Below, in pieces: positions 18,684 to 28,884 of a stretch of DNA of 41,778 nucleotides. The first letter of the stretch is position 1, and each line of letters begins with the position of its first letter. A program made the translations under genes and the position numbers. The DNA is from Agrobacterium salinitolerans (GTDB taxonomy: Bacteria; Pseudomonadota; Alphaproteobacteria; Rhizobiales; Rhizobiaceae), in NCBI RefSeq assembly GCF_002008225.1, contig NZ_MRDH01000012.1, positions 1-41,778 of the forward strand, read 5' to 3'. The notes under the pieces were generated by a model that saw nothing but the letters and a program-made list of their open reading frames with translations, ran no database searches and was not told the origin of the DNA.

Positions 18684-18717
18684 CCGGCGGGTTTCGCAAC
18701 GATGCCCGCCGGTTTTT
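18684..18717 (+). terminator. rpsO terminator
   Basis: CCGGCGGG (18684-18691) and CCCGCCGG (18705-18712) form a perfect 8-bp stem with a 13-nt loop and are followed by five T. It lies 8 bases past the rpsO stop. As in E. coli, part of the transcription probably reads through to pnp. Confidence 0.85.
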
Positions 18718-18902
18718 ATATCCGGTCTTTTAAGGCCGCATGAATTTCCGGGCGCTTACCGCTGATGTGGCCCCCGGACGATAAGGGTGACCCGGATGGG
18801 CCGGTGCCGCCTTTTTCAACCGCAGACCTGTCATGGGGCAGGATTGCCGGATGCTTGCTTGTCGAAAGCCTCCCGCTGTCTTGCCCGTGATTGCGTCACC
18901 GC

Positions 18903-18936
18903 GCTGCCACCGCCGGCACGATACCGGTGCGGCAGC
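18903..18936 (+). other. stable hairpin in the pnp leader (possible RNase III/PNPase autoregulation site)
   Basis: GCTGCC (18903-18908) pairs with GGCAGC (18931-18936), and an inner CCGG/CCGG pair continues the stem after a small internal loop. The hairpin ends 18 bases before the pnp start and 8 bases before the AAGGA ribosome site. In E. coli a leader hairpin cut by RNase III allows PNPase to repress its own translation. A similar role is inferred here from position only. Confidence 0.4.
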
Positions 18937-18954
18937 CACAACCAAGGACAAGAT

Positions 18955-21102
<2,148 letters not shown>

Positions 21103-21126
21103 GGCAGCCCCGCCAGACCCTATCGA

Positions 21127-21153
21127 GGCGCGGGTTTTGCCCGCGCCTTTTTT
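21127..21153 (+). terminator. pnp terminator
   Basis: GGCGCGGG (21127-21134) and CCCGCGCC (21140-21147) form a perfect 8-bp stem with a TTTTG loop and six T follow. It lies 24 bases after the pnp stop. Confidence 0.88.
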
Positions 21154-21177
21154 CTATTTGACCTTGAGGATGCTCCC

Positions 21178-22194
21178 ATGAGCCGTGACGCCGTGAAAAC
21201 CCTTTTCCACCCCTTTGCCTCGGACATGCTTTCCATGCCGAAGGAGGGCGAACGCGTTCTGTTTCTGGGAGCGGAAGCCGGTCCGCGGCTGGATGGATTC
21301 GACGCGGAGATCGTCGCGGTTCAACATCTACGTCCGCTTTATCGTGCTCTGCAGGCTCAAGGCGCAGAAGTGACTCCTGATATTTCGGGCGAAGATTACG
21401 ATGTGGCTCTGCTGCTTTGCGGCAAACATCGCGGCGAGAATGAAAACCGCGTCGCCGAAGCGCTTTCGCGCGTAAAGGCCGGCGGCCTCATCGTCGCAGC
21501 CGGATCGAAAGAAGACGGTATCGTGACGCTGCGCAAGACGCTGGCGAAACTTGGCATCGAAGCGGAATCGACACCAAAATACCATGGCGTCGCGCTCTGG
21601 TTCAAACGACCGGACGATGTTGCGGCCGTCGTATCGAAGCTCGCCCAGAGGCCGGTAACGGTTGAAGGCCGCTTCACCGCCCTCCCCGGCATGTTTTCCC
21701 ATGACCGCGTCGATGACGGCTCGGAACTGCTCGCATCGCGCCTGCCGACCGATTTTGACGGCAACGCCGCCGATTTCGGCGCGGGCTGGGGTTACCTCTC
21801 CGTCATGCTGGCCGAGAAATCGCCGCGCACGGCCCGTATCGATCTGTTCGAAGCAGACTGGAACGCGCTGGAATTTGCAAAGACCAATCTTCTCGAAAAC
21901 AATCCGCGGCTGACGGCGCGCTTCTTCTGGCAGGATCTGGCAAACGAGCCGCCGAAGGAAAAATACGACCTCATCATCATGAACCCGCCTTTCCATGCGG
22001 CGGGACAGGCAGCAGAACCTGCCCTCGGTCAGGCCTTCATCAAGGCTGCCGCCGGCGCGCTGCGCAGCGGCGGCAAGCTGCTGATGGTCGCCAATCGCGG
22101 CATGCCCTATGAGCCGGTGCTCGCGGCTGAATTCCGCACCAGCACTGAAGTGTGCCGCAACGCCCGCTTCAAGATTCTGAGCGCCCAGAAATAA
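21178..22194 (+). CDS. class I SAM-dependent methyltransferase, RsmC-like
   Basis: 338 aa. It matches the two-domain layout of RsmC/RlmG, which methylate guanines in 16S or 23S rRNA: a degenerate N-terminal methyltransferase fold (1 to about 160) and an active C-terminal one. The SAM loop is DFGAGWGYLSVMLA (about 199-212), the acidic loop is LFEADWNALEFA, and the catalytic NPPF motif is at 269-272. The probable reaction is m2G formation at 16S G1207, but substrate choice within this family cannot be fixed by eye. It is a single gene after the pnp terminator. Confidence 0.84.
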   Translation: MSRDAVKTLFHPFASDMLSMPKEGERVLFLGAEAGPRLDGFDAEIVAVQHLRPLYRALQAQGAEVTPDISGEDYDVALLLCGKHRGENENRVAEALSRVKAGGLIVAAGSKEDGIVTLRKTLAKLGIEAESTPKYHGVALWFKRPDDVAAVVSKLAQRPVTVEGRFTALPGMFSHDRVDDGSELLASRLPTDFDGNAADFGAGWGYLSVMLAEKSPRTARIDLFEADWNALEFAKTNLLENNPRLTARFFWQDLANEPPKEKYDLIIMNPPFHAAGQAAEPALGQAFIKAAAGALRSGGKLLMVANRGMPYEPVLAAEFRTSTEVCRNARFKILSAQK

Positions 22195-22211
22195 TCAAGG
22201 CCGCGGAATAA

Positions 22212-23156
22212 TCAGCTCAACAGCCATGCCCATAGCGACACGGAAAGAACGCCGGTCGCTGTGGAAATGCTGATGGTGGAGGCGGCAACGCTGTGGCCGA
22301 TGCCGAAGCGGTTGGCGATAAGCCAGGCATTCACTCCCGTCGGCACCGACGAGGTGAGCACGAGCGCCGCCGTCCATTCCCGGCTGAGACCGAGCGCATG
22401 ACCCATTGCCCACACACAGGCGGGCAGCAGCAGGAGCTTGAACACCGTCATGGTGACGGCAATACCCATATTGCCGCGAATGGTGTATTTGGTCAGCGCC
22501 ATGCCAAGCGAAATAAGCGCCGCCGGCCCCGCCATAGACGCGATCTGATCGACCACGGTTTTCAGAATGGGCGTTAATGCGACGCCGGAGACATTGGTCG
22601 AAAGCCCGATGACAAGGCCGATCACCAGCGGATTGGTGATGAGATTGCGGCCCACCTGCCTGAACACCGCAGCCATGCTGCGCCTTTCGCCGCCGACCGC
22701 CTTGTGTGTGGCGTTTTCCATGAGGATCGTGCCGGCGATCATCATCACCGGCAGGTGAATGGCGAGCAGGATGGAGAGAGCCACCAGCCCCTCATCGCCG
22801 ACGGAGCGTCCGACCAACGGCAGGCCGATGAAGATATTGTTCGCAAATGCTGATGAAATGCCGGCAATGACGGCAATGCGCATATCCTGCCTGAAGACAT
22901 AACGGGTGACGATATGCCCGACCGTCCAGGTGACGGTCACGCCGGCGAAATAGGTGATCCAGAGCCGGAACGGCGATGCGCCGTGAAAATTCGCTTCCGC
23001 AAGCGTGCGGAAGATCAATGTCGGCACCGCGATCTTGAACACGAAGTCACTGAGAATATCGCCGGCATCGGCCCTGAACAGACCCGCCTTGACGGTGAGC
23101 CACCCGATAAGGATGAGAATGAAAATCGGGGCGACATTCGCGGCAACGGCAGACAT
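22212..23156 (-). CDS. AEC-family transporter (auxin efflux carrier / malate permease-like)
   Basis: 314 aa from the ATG at 23156, chosen because the protein then begins with the first membrane helix (VAANVAPIFILILIGWLTVKAG). The open frame runs on to 23330 across a palindromic repeat and is unlikely to be coding there. About ten membrane segments are visible with the family's central polar break. The AEC family exports or takes up organic acids. The name refers to plant PIN proteins and does not imply auxin transport. No clear ribosome site is present before 23156. The substrate is unknown. Confidence 0.8.
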   Translation of the reverse strand: MSAVAANVAPIFILILIGWLTVKAGLFRADAGDILSDFVFKIAVPTLIFRTLAEANFHGASPFRLWITYFAGVTVTWTVGHIVTRYVFRQDMRIAVIAGISSAFANNIFIGLPLVGRSVGDEGLVALSILLAIHLPVMMIAGTILMENATHKAVGGERRSMAAVFRQVGRNLITNPLVIGLVIGLSTNVSGVALTPILKTVVDQIASMAGPAALISLGMALTKYTIRGNMGIAVTMTVFKLLLLPACVWAMGHALGLSREWTAALVLTSSVPTGVNAWLIANRFGIGHSVAASTISISTATGVLSVSLWAWLLS

Positions 23157-23200
23157 GGAGGGAAAGCTTTCGCGGCTTTTGCGGGAGATAATCCGCTTTA

Positions 23201-23237
23201 GAGCGTTTTCCACGGGAATGGAATCGCGAAAACGCTC
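23201..23237. repeat. rhizobial small palindromic repeat
   Basis: GAGCGTTTTC (23201-23210) and GAAAACGCTC (23228-23237) are perfect 10-base inverted arms around a 17-base centre. It belongs to the same class of intergenic palindromes as the element after infB. It lies in the leader region of the AEC gene. Confidence 0.65.
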
Positions 23238-23345
23238 CCACTCTTTGTTTTCTCCACATGGCGCCCAAGAAAGACAAAACTCTTGAGCCGCTTTGGGTAG
23301 AAAGCTCATCTTGGCCCGTAAAATCCGCAAGGCCTAACGTTACTA

Positions 23346-23376
23346 AAAAAGAAAAAGCGGGGTCTCCCCCGCCTTT
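23346..23376 (-). terminator. minus-strand intrinsic terminator with no upstream minus-strand gene
   Basis: On the minus strand GCGGGG, a GAGA loop and CCCCGC form the stem, extended by a G-U and A-T pairs, followed by TTTTTCTTTTTT. The plus strand has a shorter T run (TTTT), so it may work in both directions. No annotated minus-strand gene lies directly upstream, since the next one starts at 25159, beyond the antisense PfkB gene. Confidence 0.65.
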
Positions 23377-23430
23377 TATGTCCGTTATGTGCCGCCAGTA
23401 CATCCGTGGCGGAGATAACGGTTGAGCCAG
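23346..23430 (-). ncRNA. candidate small RNA or attenuator leader
   Basis: On the minus strand a two-part hairpin is followed directly by the terminator at 23346-23376. Its outer arms are CCGTTA/TAACGG (23382-23387 and 23416-23421) and its inner arms are CCGCCA/TGGCGG (23392-23397 and 23407-23412). This hairpin-plus-terminator form is typical of trans-acting small RNAs. The alternative is an attenuator in the leader of the AEC transporter 190 bases downstream. The 5' end is a guess and no strong promoter was recognised. Confidence 0.35.
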
Positions 23431-23634
23431 AAGACCATCATGTCTTCCATTCCGGAATGCATTCACACACCTTTTGCTCTGACAAATGAAATAACCTACC
23501 TACATTACAAGCAGATGACGCGTTTTCGCTCCTCGCGCGGAACCGCATATTTTCTGTTTGGGCTTTTCTTGCCGCCAGAAATGTTTAAGACCTTTCGAAA
23601 AATACGCACACCCCGTGCGAAACGGATAGGGCCT

Positions 23635-24627
23635 ATGACGAAATTCGACGTACTGACTGTCGGCAATGCCATCGTCGACATCATTTCCCGCTGCGACGAT
23701 CGCTTTCTCAACGACAATGCCATTACCAAAGGCGCAATGAACCTCATCGATGCGGAACGGGCGGAGCTGCTTTATTCGCTGATGGGGCCGGCTCTCGAAG
23801 CCTCCGGCGGCAGTGCTGGCAACACGGCGGCGGGTGTGGCGAATTTCGGCGGCAGAGCCGCCTATTTCGGCAAGGTGGCCGAAGACCAACTCGGGGAAAT
23901 TTTCCAGCACGATATCCGCGCGCAGGGTGTTTATTTCGAAACCAAGCCGGAAGGCACGTTCCCGCCGACCGCCCGCTCAATGATCTTCGTGACCGAAGAC
24001 GGCGAGCGTTCGATGAACACCTATCTCGGCGCCTGTGTCGATCTCGGCCCGGAAGACGTGGAAGAAGATGTGGTGGCTGAGACAAAGGTAACCTATTTCG
24101 AAGGTTACCTGTGGGACCCGCCGCGCGCCAAGGACGCCATTCGCGAATGCGCCCGCATTGCGCATGAGAATGGCCGTGAAGTCTCCATGACGCTTTCCGA
24201 CAGCTTTTGTGTCGGCCGCTATCGCGACGAATTCCTCGACCTGATGCGTTCCGGTACTGTGGACATTGTTTTCGCCAACAAGCAGGAAGCGCTTTCGCTT
24301 TACGAAACCGACGACTTCGAGCTTGCACTGACCAGAATCGCCGCCGACTGCAAGATCGCCGCGGTGACGATGAGCGAGGAAGGCGCCGTCATCCTGCGCG
24401 GAACGGAACGTGTGAAGGTTGAAGCCTATCCGGTGCATGACGTTGTCGACACGACGGGCGCCGGCGATCTTTTCGCCGCCGGTTTCCTCTTCGGTTATAC
24501 GCAGAACCGGTCGCTCGAAGATTGCGGCAAGCTCGGCTGCCTTGCGGCTGCCGCCGTCATTCAGCAGATCGGCCCGCGCCCCATGTCATCGCTCAAGGCG
24601 CTCGGTGAGAAGCACGGCCTTATTTAA
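23635..24627 (+). CDS. PfkB-family carbohydrate kinase, adenosine-kinase-like
   Basis: 330 aa from the ATG at 23635, with GGATAGGG just upstream. An upstream in-frame extension to 23422 is not supported. The family phosphorylates sugars or nucleosides. The N-terminal signature VGNAIVDII (about 9-17) and the GGSAGNTAAGVANFGG motif (about 59-74) resemble adenosine kinase and related nucleoside kinases. The C-terminal PfkB signature DTTGAGD is at 272-278 with D278 as catalytic base. In rhizobia this gene is usually annotated adenosine kinase, which remains inferred. It converges with the SH3 gene, overlapping by 8 bases. Confidence 0.85.
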   Translation: MTKFDVLTVGNAIVDIISRCDDRFLNDNAITKGAMNLIDAERAELLYSLMGPALEASGGSAGNTAAGVANFGGRAAYFGKVAEDQLGEIFQHDIRAQGVYFETKPEGTFPPTARSMIFVTEDGERSMNTYLGACVDLGPEDVEEDVVAETKVTYFEGYLWDPPRAKDAIRECARIAHENGREVSMTLSDSFCVGRYRDEFLDLMRSGTVDIVFANKQEALSLYETDDFELALTRIAADCKIAAVTMSEEGAVILRGTERVKVEAYPVHDVVDTTGAGDLFAAGFLFGYTQNRSLEDCGKLGCLAAAAVIQQIGPRPMSSLKALGEKHGLI

Positions 24628-25159
24628 AGGCCTCGCCCGGGTAAGCGCCCCAGATTTCGCCCTGCGAAACCCAGCCCGAGGCCTGACCGGCCTCGGCGCG
24701 GCACCAGTCGCCATTGCATTCGCCGATCCTGAAGACGACGCCCGGCTCAAGCCGCGCCACAACGGCAGCGCCCGACTGCGCCTCGCGGCGCATGTTCACG
24801 TAAACTTCCTTGCCCTTGCCACGCATCCACGGGGCCGCAACGGCCGTTCGCTCACCGGAGAGCAGGGCCTGATTGACCCAGCCTTCCGTACCATCGGCAT
24901 CGCGGATGCGCCGCCAGTTTTCATATTCCTGGATGATTTCGACCGGCATTCCCGATTTCAAATACATCCAGGACACGGCATAATCCGTACTCGGGCCGAT
25001 GCGCATATTGACGCGCTTTGATTTCAGGCTGACAAAACGCGGCAGCGGCAGGCCGCTTGCGCCTTTGGCGGCGCCCTGCGCCATGACTTCGGTTGCCGCA
25101 CCGAAGAGGCCCAAAGACAATGCGATGCAAACGATAGAAACCACACTGCGCATGCCCAT
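24620..25159 (-). CDS. secreted bacterial SH3-domain protein
   Basis: 179 aa from the ATG at 25159, chosen since GGGAAACGGAA precedes it and the protein then opens with a signal peptide (about 1-28, cleaved near VMA-QG). The next in-frame ATG at 25153 is equally possible. Two bacterial SH3 repeats follow (about 46-100 and 117-170), each with the NMRxGPS or NMRREAQSG and GWV motifs. Such proteins act in the periplasm, often at the cell wall. No enzymatic domain is present and the role is unknown. Its end overlaps the PfkB stop on the other strand by 8 bases. Confidence 0.82.
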   Translation of the reverse strand: MGMRSVVSIVCIALSLGLFGAATEVMAQGAAKGASGLPLPRFVSLKSKRVNMRIGPSTDYAVSWMYLKSGMPVEIIQEYENWRRIRDADGTEGWVNQALLSGERTAVAAPWMRGKGKEVYVNMRREAQSGAAVVARLEPGVVFRIGECNGDWCRAEAGQASGWVSQGEIWGAYPGEAFK

Positions 25160-25333
25160 TTCCGTTTCCCGCCTTCTGCAAACCGGATGATATTTAAGGA
25201 GGCTCGTTTCCACATGCCTCAAGCTTCAGCGAGTTTTGTTTGTCTTCGCCGGTGGGTCTGGTAGAAACGCCCTGATTGAAAGAAATTATCGCTCTTTCTG
25301 GTTAATGACTTCTGAACAAGGCAGCGGCAAACG

Positions 25334-26338
25334 ATGACCCACAAGAAGAGACCGACAGTCTATATAACCCGCAAATTGCCTGACGTCGTCGAAACCAGAA
25401 TGCGCGAACTCTTCGATGCCGAACTGAATATAGACGATACGCCGCGCAGCGAGACGGAGCTTGTCGCCGCCATGCAAAGGGTAGACGTGCTCGTGCCCAC
25501 CGTTACCGACCGCATCACCGCAGCGATGATTGAGCAGGCAGGACCGCAACTGAAACTCATCGCCAGCTTCTCCAACGGTATCGACCATGTGGATGTGGAT
25601 GCCGCGGCCCGAAAGGGCATTACCGTCACCAACACGCCCAATGTGCTGACTGAGGACAGCGCCGACATCACCATGGCTCTCGTGCTCGCCGTGCCGCGCC
25701 GCATGATCGAAGGCACGCGGGTGCTTGCCAATGGCGCGGACGAGTGGCTCGGCTGGTCGCCGACATGGATGCTGGGACGGCGCATTTCCGGCAAGCGCAT
25801 CGGCATTGTCGGGATGGGCCGCATCGGAACGGCGGTGGCACGGCGCGCCAAGGCCTTTGGCCTCTCCATTCATTATCACAATCGCAAACGCGTCAATCCG
25901 GCAACGGAAGCAGAGCTTGAAGCGACCTATTGGGACAGTCTCGACCAGATGCTGGCGCGGGTGGATATCGTCTCCGTCAATTGCCCCTCGACGCCCGCGA
26001 CCTATCACCTGATCTCGGCCCGGCGGTTGGCCCTGATGCAGCCCACCAGCTACATCGTCAATACCGCGCGCGGCGATATTATCGACGAGGCGGCGATGAT
26101 CCAGTGCCTGCGCGAAGACAAGATCGCAGGCGCCGGTCTCGATGTCTATGAGAACGAGCCTGCCGTAAACCCCAAGCTCATCAAGCTGGCCAAGGAAGGC
26201 AAGGTCGTGCTGCTTCCGCATATGGGCTCTGCAACAATCGAGGGCCGTATCGAGATGGGTGACAAGGTCATCATCAACATCCGCACGCTATTCGACGGCC
26301 ACCGTCCGCCGAACCGGGTGCTGCCGGGGCGGAACTGA
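25334..26338 (+). CDS. D-isomer-specific 2-hydroxyacid dehydrogenase (glyoxylate/hydroxypyruvate reductase-like)
   Basis: 334 aa. It uses NAD(P)H to reduce 2-keto acids such as glyoxylate or hydroxypyruvate to D-2-hydroxyacids. The Rossmann loop G160-M-G162-R-I-G165 binds the cofactor. The catalytic set is R246 (NTARGD), E275 (ENEP) and H296 (LLPHMGSAT). The Asn-Arg-Lys-Arg stretch (183-186) where the second Rossmann strand ends suggests NADPH preference (inference). It is divergent from the SH3 gene over 174 bp. The exact substrate is not determined. Confidence 0.87.
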   Translation: MTHKKRPTVYITRKLPDVVETRMRELFDAELNIDDTPRSETELVAAMQRVDVLVPTVTDRITAAMIEQAGPQLKLIASFSNGIDHVDVDAAARKGITVTNTPNVLTEDSADITMALVLAVPRRMIEGTRVLANGADEWLGWSPTWMLGRRISGKRIGIVGMGRIGTAVARRAKAFGLSIHYHNRKRVNPATEAELEATYWDSLDQMLARVDIVSVNCPSTPATYHLISARRLALMQPTSYIVNTARGDIIDEAAMIQCLREDKIAGAGLDVYENEPAVNPKLIKLAKEGKVVLLPHMGSATIEGRIEMGDKVIINIRTLFDGHRPPNRVLPGRN

Positions 26339-26344
26339 GCCGGT

Positions 26345-26821
26345 TCAGCCGAGGAATTTGGTCATTTCGATCGAGGTCGTGCGATTATAGCCGGCATGGG
26401 CGTTTTCGGCGGTCTTGACGAAACCCCAGGCGGCGAATTTGGTATGATTGGCGATAAGCTCGATGCGAGTTTCCAGCCGCAGCGCCGGTAACGCCAATTC
26501 GCGGGCGAGCGCTTCGGCCTGCTCCAGCAGCATCCCGCCTATACCCTTTCCCTGCGCTTTCGGGGAAACACCGAGTTTGCCGACATAAAGACAGGCCGGC
26601 GGCTCCGGTCGGCAAAATAGGCAACCGACAATCTCATCGCCATCAAGCGCCACGAAAGCGATCTCCGCCCTCGCCTTCTCGGCAAGATTTTCCAGCGTCA
26701 GGCGATGAGCCGAAGACGGCGGGTCGATGACGCCATCCATATAAGCGAAGGAGGACAAGATAAGCGCCAGCAATTCCTGCCAGCGATCGAACTCCTCCCC
26801 GATCCTGACAATCTCCGTCAT
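26345..26821 (-). CDS. GNAT-family N-acetyltransferase
   Basis: 158 aa, one GNAT domain. The acetyl-CoA loop is visible as LGVSPKAQGKGIGGMLLEQAEALA (about 83-106) with the Q/RxxGxG/A pyrophosphate motif at 89-94. The substrate is unknown. Its ATG overlaps the stop of the moeB-like gene by 4 bases (ATGA), so it is the third gene of a tight recF-moeB-GNAT unit. Confidence 0.85.
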   Translation of the reverse strand: MTEIVRIGEEFDRWQELLALILSSFAYMDGVIDPPSSAHRLTLENLAEKARAEIAFVALDGDEIVGCLFCRPEPPACLYVGKLGVSPKAQGKGIGGMLLEQAEALARELALPALRLETRIELIANHTKFAAWGFVKTAENAHAGYNRTTSIEMTKFLG

Positions 26822-27585
26822 GGTTTTTTCCCTCCTGGACGCCGCTTGTATCGCACGGTTTCGAAACGGGCCGACAGGGCGTCATAGAGGAGCAGGCGGC
26901 CGATCAACGGCTCTCCGGCACCGGTGATAACCTTGATCGCCTCCATGGCCATAAGCGTACCGATAACCCCCGTCAGCGCGCCGACAATGCCTGTTTCCGC
27001 GCAACTGGGAATGAGGCCCTGCGGCGGCGGTTCCGGAAACAGGTCACGATAGCCGGGCAGCCGAGCGCCCTCGGTATTTGTCTCATAGGGTTTCAGCACC
27101 GTCACCGAACCATCAAAACGGCCGACAGCTCCCGTTACCAATGGTCTTTTCGCAGCCTCCGCGGCATCGGCGGCCGTATAACGCGTATCGAAATTATCCG
27201 AGCCGTCTATAAGGAGATCGAAGGATTGCAGATGGTCATGCGTCCAGACCTGCGAAAAGCGCTCTTCATAAACAAGCGTTCGAACATGCGGATTGAGCCG
27301 GGCGACGGCCTTGCGCGCGCTCTCCGTCTTCAACTCCCCAATCGTACCGGTATCGTGGATGACCTGTCGCTGCAGATTGGACAGGGAAACCACATCGTCA
27401 TCGATCATGCCGAGCGTGCCGACACCGGCAGCGGCAAGATAATGCAGCACAGGAGTGCCGAGACCGCCGGCCCCGATAACCAGCACGCGCGCCGCCTTCA
27501 GCCGCTGCTGGCCCACGCCGCCGATTTCCGGCAACAGGATATGGCGCTTGTAGCGTTCGATTTCTTCCGGGCTCAGCGGGTCCAT
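26818..27585 (-). CDS. moeB: ThiF/MoeB/HesA-family adenylyltransferase
   Basis: 255 aa from the ATG at 27585, chosen because GGAGGG lies 4 bases before it. An ATG at 27597 would add four residues. The family adenylates the C-terminal Gly-Gly of small sulphur carriers such as MoaD or ThiS. The ATP loop VIGAGGLGTPV, the DDDVVSLSNLQRQV segment and the metal-binding DGSDNFDTRY are all visible. Only one Cys (in IPSCAETG) is present, so the four zinc cysteines of E. coli MoeB are missing. Whether it serves MoaD, ThiS or another carrier is open. It follows recF after 22 bases. Confidence 0.85.
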   Translation of the reverse strand: MDPLSPEEIERYKRHILLPEIGGVGQQRLKAARVLVIGAGGLGTPVLHYLAAAGVGTLGMIDDDVVSLSNLQRQVIHDTGTIGELKTESARKAVARLNPHVRTLVYEERFSQVWTHDHLQSFDLLIDGSDNFDTRYTAADAAEAAKRPLVTGAVGRFDGSVTVLKPYETNTEGARLPGYRDLFPEPPPQGLIPSCAETGIVGALTGVIGTLMAMEAIKVITGAGEPLIGRLLLYDALSARFETVRYKRRPGGKKP

Positions 27586-27607
27586 ATCGCCCTCCATTTC
27601 TTAGCCG

Positions 27608-28732
27608 TCATGCGGTGATGCTCCCGTGGGAAACGTTGAAGAATTGCGCCCTGTCGCCGAGGGCGGAGAACATCGCCGTATCCGTTCCGGTCATAAAACT
27701 CTGGCCGCCAAGTGCATGAATGAGATCGAACAGAGCCGCCCGCCTGCCTTCATCCAGATGGGCGGCGATCTCGTCCAGCAGCAGGACCGGCGCGTGGCCG
27801 GTCATGTTGGCGGTCAGTTGCGCATGCGCAAGCACCAGCCCCACCAGCAACGCCTTCTGTTCCCCGGTTGAACAGCGCTCGGCCTCCATATCCTTTTCCG
27901 CATGGCGCACGAACAGATCGACGCGGTGCGGCCCATCCAGTGTGCGGCCGGCAGCGGCGTCACGATACCGGCCATCACGCAGCATAAGCCTGTATTCATC
28001 CTCCAGATCGACGGCGGGGCGATTGAGCCCATCGTCCATGAAACCGGAGAGAGAAAGCGCCGCAGAAGGGAAAACGGCATCACCCGCCCGCCCCTCGATC
28101 AGGTTCTTCAAGAGGCCAAGCATCTCATAACGCGCAATCGCCATTGAGATGCCGAGTTCGGCCATCTGCTTTTCGATACCGTCCAGCCAGACCGGATCGA
28201 AACGACCTTCCGAAAGCAGGCGGTTGCGGCCACGCATGGCCTTTTCGAAATCGCTTGCGCGCCGGCCGTGACCCGGATCGAGCGACAGGACCAGCCGGTC
28301 GAGAAAACGCCGGCGGTCCGATGACGAACCGGTAAAGAGGCCATCCATGGCAGGCGTCAGCCACAGAACCCGCAAATGGTCGGTCAATTCATCGACGGAC
28401 TTCACCGGCGTGCCGTTCAGCCGCAGGCGACGCGATACCACCTCGCCATCACCTTCGATCCCGGTGCCGATCGCGACCTCACCATCCATGCCCTCGACAT
28501 CGGCGAAGATCGAGAAGCCGGCTTCGGCCCCTACCCGCGTCACATCAGACAGGGTGGCGCGGCGCAGGCCCCTTCCGGGAGAGAGGAAAGAGACGGCCTC
28601 CAGAAGATTGGTCTTGCCGGAACCGTTGTCGCCCGTCAGCACGACATGGCGTTCATCAAGCGTGAGTGCAGCCGCCGCATAATTGCGGAAGTCCGTGAGT
28701 TTCAGCCGTAAAAGCGACACCTTGTTCGTCAT
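27608..28732 (-). CDS. recF: DNA replication and repair protein RecF
   Basis: 374 aa. RecF is an SMC-like ATPase that with RecO and RecR loads RecA at gaps. Walker A is LTGDNGSGKTNLL (about 32-44) and the protein starts with the family's LRLKLTDFRNYAAAALTL. The ABC-type signature region (STGEQKALLVGLVLAHA) is near 287-303 and Walker B (VLLLDEIAAHLD) near 317-328. It is not next to dnaA-dnaN as in many bacteria, and here leads a unit with the moeB-like and GNAT genes. Upstream is a 152-bp divergent region. Confidence 0.95.
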   Translation of the reverse strand: MTNKVSLLRLKLTDFRNYAAAALTLDERHVVLTGDNGSGKTNLLEAVSFLSPGRGLRRATLSDVTRVGAEAGFSIFADVEGMDGEVAIGTGIEGDGEVVSRRLRLNGTPVKSVDELTDHLRVLWLTPAMDGLFTGSSSDRRRFLDRLVLSLDPGHGRRASDFEKAMRGRNRLLSEGRFDPVWLDGIEKQMAELGISMAIARYEMLGLLKNLIEGRAGDAVFPSAALSLSGFMDDGLNRPAVDLEDEYRLMLRDGRYRDAAAGRTLDGPHRVDLFVRHAEKDMEAERCSTGEQKALLVGLVLAHAQLTANMTGHAPVLLLDEIAAHLDEGRRAALFDLIHALGGQSFMTGTDTAMFSALGDRAQFFNVSHGSITA

Positions 28733-28884
28733 TTTTACGGCCTAAAACGAACGTAGATGGATAGCAAGGCGGCGAACGTCCCGCGACCATCAGCGAGCGT
28801 CAAAACCAGGCAAATTATTCAGTAGTGGCAACTTTTTTAGCGGACGGCTATTTATGGGCGGTTCGTTGTCACCGGTAATCATCC

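Larger units (their letters stand above)
23157..23634. other. 478-bp intergenic region between the AEC and PfkB genes
   Basis: No credible protein gene is present. The region holds the palindromic repeat at 23201-23237, a minus-strand hairpin/terminator unit at 23346-23421, and two overlapping perfect palindromes at 23448-23464 (CATTCCGGAATG and GAATGCATTC). The rest, about 23465-23634, is AT-richer than its surroundings and probably holds the PfkB promoter, which I could not place with confidence. Confidence 0.6.

Noticed and set aside
18787..18954. pnp start 56 codons earlier
   Set aside because: The upstream part codes a non-conserved sequence, contains the leader hairpin and follows directly on the rpsO terminator. 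The ATG at 18955 has the ribosome site and the conserved N terminus.
23422..23634. 71-residue N-terminal extension of the PfkB kinase
   Set aside because: The extension has unusual composition and no family match, and the ATG at 23635 has a good ribosome site.
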